From assembly GCA_013694795.1 (NCBI GenBank), contig JACDBS010000073.1, positions 1-6,124 of the forward strand: DNA of 6,124 nt, given 5' to 3'. The notes beneath the pieces were generated by a model, which worked only from the letters and a program-made list of their open reading frames with translations, was not told the DNA's origin and did no database searches. Made by a program: the position numbers and the translations under genes. Shown one piece after another: positions 1-5,942 of this stretch. The stretch is from Chloroflexota bacterium (GTDB lineage Bacteria; Chloroflexota; Limnocylindria; QHBO01). Numbering within the stretch: position 1 is the first letter of the stretch; every line of letters begins with the position of its first letter.

Positions 1-1248
1 CTCCTCGCGTGGCGGGGGGTTGCGATCGCCCATGCCGGCCTCACCCCGTGGCCGGATGAGCAGGGTCACGACCGACGCACGAGCGTGATGGTGGTGGCCG
101 GGCTTCTCGTGCTGACCGTGGCCATGCACGCTTGGGTCGGTGGCGTCGTGCTCCAGCTCAATGACACGCTCGGCCAGGTCTTCGGCGGCACCGGGCGCCC
201 GGGCACCGGCGTCGCGCCTCCCGACACCGGCGGCGGCGCCGAGCCGGACGAGCCGGTGAATCGGCCTGAGTACCGCTGGGACGGCACGGAGCGCATCAAC
301 GTGCTCCTGCTTGGAACCGATGCAGCGCCTGGGCGCGACGCGGTCCTCACCGACGTGGTCCTCGTCGTCAGCGTCGACCCCATCGCGCGCACCGCGGTCA
401 TGATCAGCGTGCCACGCGACACCGGGTTCTTGCCACTGCCCGACGAGTCGCTCTTTCCCGGCGGGCTCTTCCCCGAGAAGGTAAACGAGCTGGCGGCTCG
501 CGCATCGGTGCAGCCAGAGGCGTGGTGCCCGGACCTGGCGGACGACGCCGAGGCCTGCGGGCTGCGCACCATCGAGCGCTCGGTCGGCCTCTACCTGGGC
601 ACCGAGATCCACCACTACGCGCTGGTCGACATGGCGGGCTTCGCCGAGATGATCGACGCGGTCGGCGGTCTGGACCTGTGCCTGCCGGGGAGCCTGGTTG
701 ATCCCCAATTCGACGGCAGCCTTGAGAATCGCGCGCTCGATGAGCCATTGATCCTGCCGTCCGGCTGCCACACGTACAACGGACTCGACGCGCTGGCTTA
801 CGCGCGCAGCCGCAAGGGCTGGATCGAGATGGCCGACGGCACGAAAGTGCCGCAGAACGACTTCGAGCGCAGCGAGCGCCAGCAGCGCGTCCTGCTCGCC
901 CTGCGTCGAGAGCTGGCGGAAGCCGATACGCTGCTCGAGCTTCCCGGCATCCTGCGCGCCATCGGCCGCACGGTGAGCACCGACTTCCCGCGCGACCGCG
1001 CCGGCGACCTGGCCAGCCTGTTACCCCTCATCGCCGGACCGGACATCGAGCGCGTGGTCCTTGGCTACCCCGAGTTCGTCGATCTGCCGGCCCAGCCGGA
1101 CGTGAACTACCTGCTCGTCCCCAGGCGCGAGGCGATCCGCGAGGAGATGGCCCGCATCTTCGGCTCGGAGCAGCTCAGCGGTTGGTATCTCGGAACCGAT
1201 GCGACGGCCCCGGGCGAGGAGCCGGCGGCCGGGGCGTTGACCCCCTAG
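1..1248 (+). CDS. LytR-CpsA-Psr (LCP) family glycopolymer transferase, 5' end outside the window
   Basis: Membrane-anchored enzyme of the LCP family, which moves glycopolymers from undecaprenyl pyrophosphate onto peptidoglycan on the outer face of the membrane. The frame has no stop from base 1. A GTG at 85 is the first in-window start codon, but it lacks a Shine-Dalgarno and the 28 codons before it look protein-like (LLAWRGVAIAHAGL), so I treat the gene as 5'-partial. Numbering from that GTG: membrane helix about 3-25, Pro/Gly-rich linker 34-62, LCP domain about 70-285. Visible motifs are LLLGTDAAPGRD (74-85), SVPRD (108-112), YARSRKG (239-245) and DFERSERQQR (259-268). C199 and C228 sit where many actinobacterial LCP proteins have a disulfide. 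Oddity: the usual R-T/S-D motif reads L88-T89-D90, so the conserved arginine is absent. It converges on the wecA-like gene and the stops overlap. Family call is firm; the exact polymer is unknown. Confidence 0.93.
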   Translation, partial: LLAWRGVAIAHAGLTPWPDEQGHDRRTSVMVVAGLLVLTVAMHAWVGGVVLQLNDTLGQVFGGTGRPGTGVAPPDTGGGAEPDEPVNRPEYRWDGTERINVLLLGTDAAPGRDAVLTDVVLVVSVDPIARTAVMISVPRDTGFLPLPDESLFPGGLFPEKVNELAARASVQPEAWCPDLADDAEACGLRTIERSVGLYLGTEIHHYALVDMAGFAEMIDAVGGLDLCLPGSLVDPQFDGSLENRALDEPLILPSGCHTYNGLDALAYARSRKGWIEMADGTKVPQNDFERSERQQRVLLALRRELAEADTLLELPGILRAIGRTVSTDFPRDRAGDLASLLPLIAGPDIERVVLGYPEFVDLPAQPDVNYLLVPRREAIREEMARIFGSEQLSGWYLGTDATAPGEEPAAGALTP

Positions 1249-2198
1249 CTCACGCGGCCCAAGAGAACGGCAAGCACGCCCAGTCCGGCGGAGACGGCGG
1301 TGAGGGTGAGCATGGCGTCGCGCTGTGAAAGCCCACGCCGCAGGAGCTGATGGTGGATGTGGCCGCGGTCGGCCACGAAGAATGGCTCGCCGTTGGCGCC
1401 GCGCCTGATGACGGCCCACACCATGTCCGCGATCGGCACGCCAAGCGCGACGATGGGGACCCAGGGCGGCAGCGGAACGACGCCATCCTGGGTCAGCGCG
1501 ATACCGACGGCGGCCACCACGAAGCCCAGGAACATGGACCCGGTGTCACCCATGATGATCGAGGCGGGGTGGAGGTTATAGGCCAGGAAGCCCACCGCCG
1601 CGCCGATGGTGGCCGCGATGATGGGGAGCGTGGGATCGATGCCGTCGACGGCGGCCAGCAGGCCGAAGGCGCCGAGCACGCTGAGCGCCACGCCGGCCGC
1701 GAGGCCATCGAGACCGTCGATGAGGTTGACGGCGTTGATGACTCCGACGATCCAGGCCACCGTGATCGGGAGCGCGAGCACGCCGAGATCCACCGTTCCC
1801 CACGGCAGATGCAGCCGATCCAGGCTCAATCCCAGGCCGAAGCCGATGAGGGCGGCGGCGATCTGGAAGGCCAGCTTCACGAGCGCGCGCGTGCCTCGCA
1901 CGTCGTCGATCACGCCAAGCAGCCCGAGCAGGGCGACGCCCGCGAGGATGGCCGGCGCGCGGTTCGGCCGCAGGCTACCGACGGCCCCGAGGTCGGGCGA
2001 CGCCAGCGTGGCGAGGCCGATCGCCACGCCGAACGCGATGATCATGGCAACCCCGCCCAGGCGGGGCACGGGCACCTGGTGCACCTTGCGGCCGCCCGGC
2101 ATGTCCAGCAGCTCCAGCCGATGGGCCAGGGTGCGAACGATTGGGGTGACGAGCAGCCCGATGACGAGGGCGGCGGCGAAGGTGAGAGCGGTCAGCAT
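1245..2198 (-). CDS. wecA: WecA/TagO-type undecaprenyl-phosphate sugar-1-phosphate transferase (MraY/WecA family)
   Basis: Integral membrane enzyme that transfers a sugar 1-phosphate, usually GlcNAc-1-P from UDP-GlcNAc, to undecaprenyl phosphate, the first step of wall or surface glycopolymer synthesis. The 317 residues form about ten to eleven hydrophobic helices. Family motifs appear in order: HQVPVPRLGG (40-49), the Asp pair in GVIDDVRG (D98, D99), NAVNLIDGLDGLA (155-167), MGDTGSMFLG (216-225), and the cytoplasmic RRGANGEPFF...DRGHIHH loop (265-283). The HIHH motif favours the WecA/TagO branch over MraY. The start is ATG at 2198-2196. No Shine-Dalgarno lies at normal spacing; the nearest GAGG is 16 bases away. 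A TACCAT hexamer ends 9 bases upstream, so a very short 5' leader is possible. The gene lies 29 bases behind tRNA-Pro on the same strand and converges on the LCP gene, its likely pathway partner. Sugar specificity cannot be read from sequence alone, so the symbol stands for the family. Confidence 0.93.
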   Translation of the reverse strand: MLTALTFAAALVIGLLVTPIVRTLAHRLELLDMPGGRKVHQVPVPRLGGVAMIIAFGVAIGLATLASPDLGAVGSLRPNRAPAILAGVALLGLLGVIDDVRGTRALVKLAFQIAAALIGFGLGLSLDRLHLPWGTVDLGVLALPITVAWIVGVINAVNLIDGLDGLAAGVALSVLGAFGLLAAVDGIDPTLPIIAATIGAAVGFLAYNLHPASIIMGDTGSMFLGFVVAAVGIALTQDGVVPLPPWVPIVALGVPIADMVWAVIRRGANGEPFFVADRGHIHHQLLRRGLSQRDAMLTLTAVSAGLGVLAVLLGRVS

Positions 2199-2207
2199 CT
2201 GACCGCG

Positions 2208-2213
2208 ATGGTA
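2208..2213 (-). promoter_or_regulatory. candidate -10 hexamer for the wecA-like gene
   Basis: On the minus strand the hexamer reads TACCAT, a TANNNT-type -10 with 4 of 6 matches to TATAAT, and ends 9 bases before the ATG. No -35 is recognisable; that position falls inside the tRNA gene. Almost the same sequence, TACCATNGCG, lies 12 bases upstream of the tRNA. If used, it would give an almost leaderless mRNA, which fits the missing Shine-Dalgarno. The match is short and may be chance. Confidence 0.22.
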
Positions 2214-2227
2214 GCCTCGAATGTGGT

Positions 2228-2304
2228 TGGTCGGGGCGGCCGGATTCGAACCGGCGACCTCCTGCTCCCAAAGCAGGCGCGCTGCCAGGCTGCGCCACGC
2301 CCCG
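2228..2304 (-). tRNA. tRNA-Pro (anticodon UGG)
   Basis: A complete cloverleaf can be drawn on the minus strand. The acceptor stem CGGGGCG (2304-2298) pairs perfectly with CGCCCCG, followed by discriminator A at 2231 and an encoded CCA at 2230-2228. The D arm carries GCGC...GCGC. The anticodon stem CCTGC/GCAGG encloses the loop TTTGGGA, with anticodon TGG at 2270-2268, which reads CCA and by wobble other proline codons. The T arm has GCCGG-TTCGAAT-CCGGC. The length is 77 nt with CCA. It sits between the subtilase stop, 57 bases upstream, and the wecA-like start, 29 bases downstream, all on the same strand. I see no U-tract terminator after it. Confidence 0.97.
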
Positions 2305-2316
2305 ACGATGCGCGCA

Positions 2317-2322
2317 ATGGTA
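2317..2322 (-). promoter_or_regulatory. candidate -10 hexamer for tRNA-Pro
   Basis: The minus strand reads TACCAT, ending 12 bases before the first base of the mature tRNA. This spacing would leave a 5' leader of about six bases for RNase P to remove. No good -35 is visible. The same hexamer with similar flanks recurs upstream of the wecA-like gene. The call is tentative because a six-base match with two mismatches to TATAAT is weak. Confidence 0.25.
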
Positions 2323-2361
2323 CGACGCGGCGACCGATGACGGCGACCGCCGCCCTTCAGG

Positions 2362-5214
2362 CTATGGCCAGAGCGCCCGGATCTGGCTGCGCACGGTATC
2401 GCTCACGACGCCGGTCCCGCCGATGATCAGCACGTTCGCCGGATCGAGCCGGCGAAGCTCGGCGGCCACGCTGGCCGGGAGGCTGTTCCCAACGAGCAGC
2501 AGCGGAGCGCCGTTTGCGCCGGCCACGGGACCGGCCGCCAGGCCGTCCGGATACGACGCCCCGGTGGCGACATAGACGTTCGACACGCTGTCCGCGGCGA
2601 ACGTGGCGGCGCTCAGCGCCACTGCCGTGGTATAGCGATCCGCGCCCGCAATGCGCTGAACGGAGGCAGCGTAGGCGCCCAGCTGTCCCACGACGCCGTC
2701 ACTCACTGCGCCGGTGCCGCCCATGACGATGATCTGGCTCGGGTGGAGCCGGCGAAGCTCGGCGGCCGTCGCGCCCGGGAGCGAGCTGGTGTTGGTGAGG
2801 AGGATGGGCGCGTTGGCCCGCGCGGCGGCGGCCCCGGCGGCCAGCGCATCGGGATAGTTGGCGCCGGTCGCGAGGTAGACGACGCCTGCGCCGGACGGGA
2901 AGGTGGCCCGGCTGATGGCCGCCGCGGTGGCGTACCGATCGGCGCCATACAGCCGCGTCACGCCACCGCTGGTGTAGCTGTTCAGCTGGGTGATGACGTT
3001 GTTCGATACGGCGCCCACGCCGCCCAGCACCACGATCCGGCCGGGGCGGAGACGGCCCAGCTCGGCAGCGGTGGGTACCGGCAGGGATCCGGCGGTGGTC
3101 AGCAGCAGCGGGCCGCCGCCCATCTTCGCGGCCGGCCCACCGGCCAGGGCGTCGGGGAACGCGCTGCCGGTGGCGATGTAGACCACCGGCACGCCGGGGG
3201 CGAAGTTGAATGCACTGACCGCCGCCGCGCTGGCGTATCGGTCAGTGCCGGCCAGGCGGAAGAAGGCCTTGCCGGTGGTGAAGGTCCACGTGGCGCCGGC
3301 GAAGGGATTTCCGACCGCATCGGTGATGGCGGAGCTCAAAGAAGCCGTGTAGGTGGTCTCGGCCCCGAGAGGGCTCGACGGTTGCAGGCTGGCACGACCC
3401 CACGCGTAGGAGACGCTGGCGCCGACCGGATTGCCGTCCGGACCGATCAACTGGAAGGACGAGCCGTTGAGGCCGCTCACGTCCTCGCTGAAGTCGGCCG
3501 TCACCGTCACGGCGTCATGGCTGACATTCGACGCGCCCGAGCCAGGCTGGGTGCTGACGAGAGTCGGCGGCACGTGATCCACGAAGGTCGGCGTCAGCGA
3601 GTAGGCGCTTTGACTTCCATTGGCATACCAGTTCGAGATGCTGACGAGGATGCGCGAGGGGCTGCTCACCGTGACCGATGCGAGCTCGGTGCCGGCCTCC
3701 GACTGATCGTCGATCCGCTGAAGCAGGCCGCCGGACGTGTTGTACAGCTCCACGATTGGATCGATTGGCAGGCCGCTCTTGTTCCACGGGTAGGCGCGCG
3801 TGTCGACGACGCCAGTGACGCTCACGTCCAGCCGGCCCGCACTGGGGAGGTCGACGGCGAAGACGTCAACATCGCCTGCGGGGTGCAATGACGGTCGGAT
3901 GGTGACGCCAAGGCCAATGCCGCGCGCCGCGGCCAGGGTATTGCTGGGCTCGAGCGAGTCGCCTGTCGAAGGACCGGGGCCGGTCACGCTGGCGCCGAGC
4001 GCCCGGTAGGCGTTGACGCGGCCACGGCCGTATCGGTTGTCCATGCCCGGATAGCCGATGTCATCCACCGTGCTGAATAGGCGGTCCACGACCTGCTGCG
4101 CCGTGTAGCCCGGGTAGCGGGCGCGCATGAGCGCCACGACGCCGACGACGTTGGGGGTCGCGAAGCTGGTGCCGCTGATGTAGGTGTGGCTGCCCCACGT
4201 GTTGTGATTCGCGTAGGTGCAGACGTAGCAGTTGGTGGTCAGCACCGAGGAGCCCGGCGCGCTGAGGTCGACCTTCGGGCCGTAGCTGGACCAGTTGCTG
4301 AACTCGTCGTCGACCTGGGTCGCGCTGACGCTGATCACGTTGTCGAAGCTGGCCGGGTAGAAGTTTTCCTGGCGTCGATTGTTGCCGGCCGCACCGACCA
4401 GCACCGCGCCCTTGCTGAAGGCGTCGTTCACCGCGTCCTGCATGAGCTGCGAGTACGGGAAGCCGCCCACGCTCAAGTTGATCACATCGGCGCCCTGGTC
4501 GGCGCTCCAGGTGATGGCGGCCAGGAGGTCGGCGGTGCTTCCGGTACCCTCGCGGTTCATGATTTTGACCGGCAGGATCTTGTCGCTCCAGCTGACGCCG
4601 GCGATGCCGTAGCCGTCGTTTGCGTTGGCGGCGACGATCCCGGAGACCCAGGTCCCATGGCCATTGTCGTCGCTGGCATCGGTGTCGTCGTTGACGAAGT
4701 CGTATCCGGCGAGGAGGCGGCCGGCGAGGTCGGGATGGTCGTATTGCACGCCCGTGTCGAGCACCGCGATGACGTTCGATCCGCCGGTCGACAGGGACCA
4801 CGCGTCGCGGACCCGCATCCGGTCGAGCGAGTACTGGCCGCCGGTCTGCGGGTCGTTCACCCCGACGGCCGACACGGCGCCTTCGTTGACGAGCTGAACG
4901 ACGTAGTTCGGCTCCACCTGCTCCACCGATGGATCCGCCCTGAGCTCGGCAACGACCTGCGCGACCGGGCGACCCTCGGTCGATACCAGGGCCGGACCTC
5001 CCTCGCCCGGCGCTCCGAGCTCCACCTCGACCGCCAGGCCGTGCTCGCCGGCAACCTTGGCTCCGGTGCCCTCGCTGAACTGGACGATCACCTCACCTGG
5101 AATGATCTCGCCCGCGGCGGCAGTCGCCGGCGGGTCCGGCTCGTTCGCGGCAACGGGCAGTGCTGTGGCCACGAGAACGAGCAGGGCGAGGAGGATTGAG
5201 GTGGCTCGGGACAC
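2362..5214 (-). CDS. Secreted subtilisin-like S8 serine protease with PPC, SbsA-type Ig-like and three CWB2 cell-wall-binding domains
   Basis: Exported serine endopeptidase held to the cell wall. The 950 residues contain: signal peptide 1-23 (MSRA, hydrophobic core, likely cut after V-A-A); I9-like propeptide about 36-107; S8 catalytic domain about 125-408 with D153 (LDTG), H186 (NGHGT), oxyanion N278 (AAGN) and S350 (SGTSFATP), so it should be active; PPC-like beta domain about 418-545 (DVDVFAVDL); SbsA-type Ig-like domain 547-649 (VPPTLVSTQPGSG to TFTTG); and three CWB2 repeats, 652-747, 753-849 and 853-950, each opening with the G-x-DRY signature. CWB2 triplets bind anionic wall polymers non-covalently in Firmicutes, so a surface location is inferred. 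C329 and C332, near the catalytic serine, are the only cysteines. The start is GTG at 5214-5212, chosen because the signal peptide follows directly and GGAG lies 10 bases upstream. The natural substrate is unknown; self-processing, surface-protein maturation or nutrient digestion are all possible. Confidence 0.95.
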   Translation of the reverse strand: MSRATSILLALLVLVATALPVAANEPDPPATAAAGEIIPGEVIVQFSEGTGAKVAGEHGLAVEVELGAPGEGGPALVSTEGRPVAQVVAELRADPSVEQVEPNYVVQLVNEGAVSAVGVNDPQTGGQYSLDRMRVRDAWSLSTGGSNVIAVLDTGVQYDHPDLAGRLLAGYDFVNDDTDASDDNGHGTWVSGIVAANANDGYGIAGVSWSDKILPVKIMNREGTGSTADLLAAITWSADQGADVINLSVGGFPYSQLMQDAVNDAFSKGAVLVGAAGNNRRQENFYPASFDNVISVSATQVDDEFSNWSSYGPKVDLSAPGSSVLTTNCYVCTYANHNTWGSHTYISGTSFATPNVVGVVALMRARYPGYTAQQVVDRLFSTVDDIGYPGMDNRYGRGRVNAYRALGASVTGPGPSTGDSLEPSNTLAAARGIGLGVTIRPSLHPAGDVDVFAVDLPSAGRLDVSVTGVVDTRAYPWNKSGLPIDPIVELYNTSGGLLQRIDDQSEAGTELASVTVSSPSRILVSISNWYANGSQSAYSLTPTFVDHVPPTLVSTQPGSGASNVSHDAVTVTADFSEDVSGLNGSSFQLIGPDGNPVGASVSYAWGRASLQPSSPLGAETTYTASLSSAITDAVGNPFAGATWTFTTGKAFFRLAGTDRYASAAAVSAFNFAPGVPVVYIATGSAFPDALAGGPAAKMGGGPLLLTTAGSLPVPTAAELGRLRPGRIVVLGGVGAVSNNVITQLNSYTSGGVTRLYGADRYATAAAISRATFPSGAGVVYLATGANYPDALAAGAAAARANAPILLTNTSSLPGATAAELRRLHPSQIIVMGGTGAVSDGVVGQLGAYAASVQRIAGADRYTTAVALSAATFAADSVSNVYVATGASYPDGLAAGPVAGANGAPLLLVGNSLPASVAAELRRLDPANVLIIGGTGVVSDTVRSQIRALWP
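2365..3261 (-). repeat. Three tandem CWB2 repeats, about 100 codons each
   Basis: The C-terminal third of the subtilase is three tandem units starting near 3261, 2958 and 2658. Each reads R-x-x-G-x-DRY, then V-Y-x-ATG, PDxLAxGPxA, PxLLL, AAELxRL, and ends GGxGxVSxxV. Units 2 and 3 are the most alike. Bases 2446-2467 and 2746-2767 are identical over 22 bases at a spacing of exactly 300, coding for A-A-E-L-R-R-L, while unit 1 differs there. CWB2 proteins usually carry three such repeats that together make one wall-binding unit, so the anchor looks complete. Confidence 0.9.
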
Positions 5215-5224
5215 GCTGTGGGTA

Positions 5225-5228
5225 CTCC
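5225..5228 (-). promoter_or_regulatory. Shine-Dalgarno GGAG of the subtilase gene
   Basis: The minus strand reads GGAG, 10 bases before the GTG at 5214, which supports that start over any other. It lies 4 bases after the end of the large leader hairpin. A possible closing stem, GGGU at 5299-5296 with ACCC at 5223-5220, would place this site inside an internal loop, so access could depend on leader folding. The closing stem is only four pairs and is uncertain. Confidence 0.5.
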
Positions 5229-5232
5229 GGTG

Positions 5233-5286
5233 CGGTTCGGTGAGGCGGGAGCCACTGCGGTGGACCCCCTTGAGGCCTCCGAACCG
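5233..5286 (-). promoter_or_regulatory. Strong imperfect hairpin in the 5' leader of the subtilase mRNA, candidate cis-regulatory RNA
   Basis: Read on the minus strand, CGGUUCGG (5286-5279) pairs with CCGAACCG (5240-5233). AGGC (5278-5275) then pairs with GCCU (5246-5243). GGGGG (5269-5265) pairs with CUCCC (5251-5247), and CCAC (5263-5260) pairs with GUGG (5255-5252), closing a CGCA loop. This gives 21 pairs with a CUCAA bulge on the 5' side, a CA bulge on the 3' side and one bulged U. One pair is a G-U that would be A-C in plus-strand RNA, so the fold suits the subtilase mRNA better. No U tract follows, so it is not a normal terminator. A 13-base purine-rich run, GCAAAGGGUGGAG, lies just upstream. 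I cannot assign it to a known riboswitch class; it could instead stabilise the mRNA or respond to a protein. Confidence 0.5.
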
Positions 5287-5320
5287 TACGTCTCCACCCT
5301 TTGCGGAACGACCGGACTAT

Positions 5321-5342
5321 GGTCTACCGAGCCTGTAGGACC
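5321..5342 (-). terminator. Possible U-less hairpin just after rdgB
   Basis: On the minus strand GGUCCUAC (5342-5335) pairs with GUAGACC (5327-5321): four plus three pairs with one bulged C, and a seven-base loop. It begins six bases after the rdgB stop, a normal place for a terminator, but no run of U follows. It might attenuate rph-rdgB transcription or be the first element of the subtilase leader. Its ACC can alternatively pair within GACC/GGUC just downstream. Evidence is weak. Confidence 0.25.
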
Positions 5343-5348
5343 GATGGG

Positions 5349-5942
5349 CTAGTGTCCGAGCAGCTCCAGGAGGCGCGGCGTCGCCGCCATGACCGCCCGG
5401 CCACGGTGACTGATGCGGTCCTTATCACTCTCCGGCAGCTCGGCCGCCGTATGCCCGCCGGGCACCAGGAAGATCGGGTCGTAGCCGAAACCACCTCTGC
5501 CCCGACGCTCAAGGGCGATCGACCCTTCGACCGTGCCTTCGAAGATCTCTACGGCGGGGCCGGGCTCGCCGGGTGTGGCGACGGCCAGGGCGCACTCCAT
5601 TCGCGCCCGACGATCCCCAACGTCCCGCAGCTTCTCTATCAGTTGGTCCGCCTGGTTTCCCGAGCCGCTTCCCCAGCGGGCGCTCCGGACGCCCGGCCCC
5701 CAGTCGAGCGCCGCGACCTCGATGCCGGAGTCATCGGCCACGGCGAGGAGCCCTGAGGCTCGGCAATAGGCCACCGCCTTGGCGGCGGCGTTCTCCGCGT
5801 AGGTGGCATGCGGCTCGGGAACTTCGAGCTCCAGGCCGATGTCCTCCGGCATCACGAGCTCGGCCGGCAGCTGCGCCAGCAGGCGTCGGAACTCGCGCTG
5901 CTTGCCGACGTTGGTGGTGGCGACGAGGAGGCGGGCCGTCAC
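5349..5942 (-). CDS. rdgB: XTP/dITP pyrophosphatase (non-canonical purine NTP pyrophosphatase, RdgB/HAM1 family)
   Basis: Cytosolic house-cleaning enzyme that hydrolyses ITP, dITP and XTP to the monophosphate and pyrophosphate, keeping deaminated purines out of DNA and RNA. The 197 residues match the usual family length. The signature motifs are present: TTNVGKQREF (9-18) for nucleotide and phosphate binding, TYAENAAAKA (47-56), the metal-binding and catalytic ADDSG (69-73), GVRSARW (84-90), GFGYDPIF (151-158) and ISHRGRA (177-183). The start is GTG at 5942-5940, which overlaps the rph stop as GTGA. That fixes the start and implies translational coupling. The rph-rdgB order is common in bacteria. 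The gene ends at a TAG at 5351-5349, followed by the leader region of the subtilase gene. Nothing looks broken. Confidence 0.97.
   Translation of the reverse strand: MTARLLVATTNVGKQREFRRLLAQLPAELVMPEDIGLELEVPEPHATYAENAAAKAVAYCRASGLLAVADDSGIEVAALDWGPGVRSARWGSGSGNQADQLIEKLRDVGDRRARMECALAVATPGEPGPAVEIFEGTVEGSIALERRGRGGFGYDPIFLVPGGHTAAELPESDKDRISHRGRAVMAATPRLLELLGH

Noticed and set aside
2305..2361. Possible terminator between the subtilase stop and tRNA-Pro
   Set aside because: The segment has a 9-base direct repeat, CGGCGACCG at 2328-2336 and 2341-2349, but no long inverted repeat and no T tract. I see only the weak -10 candidate there.
1350..2426. Long plus-strand open frame of 358 codons opposite the wecA-like gene
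   Set aside because: It runs antisense through a clear membrane-enzyme gene and straight across tRNA-Pro. Its composition (many D, G, R, E) is typical of GC-rich shadow frames and it shows no domain I recognise.
2365..3261. Tandem 300-base periodicity as a mobile or CRISPR-like repeat
   Set aside because: The period is one CWB2 protein domain inside a single open frame. It is a coding repeat, not a separate genetic element.
2743..3891. Plus-strand open frame of 382 codons opposite the CWB2 and Ig-like part of the subtilase
   Set aside because: Shadow frame of a strongly supported gene. It is low-complexity, rich in G/A/R, and has no motif.
4186..5199. Plus-strand open frame of 337 codons opposite the subtilase catalytic domain
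   Set aside because: The opposite strand carries the complete catalytic Asp-His-Asn-Ser set and a signal peptide, so this is a shadow frame.
5287..5348. Promoter for the subtilase gene
   Set aside because: The best -10-like hexamer on the minus strand (CATAGT, 5321-5316) has no acceptable -35 and overlaps a hairpin, so I do not annotate it.
5301..5756. Plus-strand open frame opposite rdgB and its downstream region
   Set aside because: It overlaps a full-length rdgB with all family motifs and has no recognisable domain.
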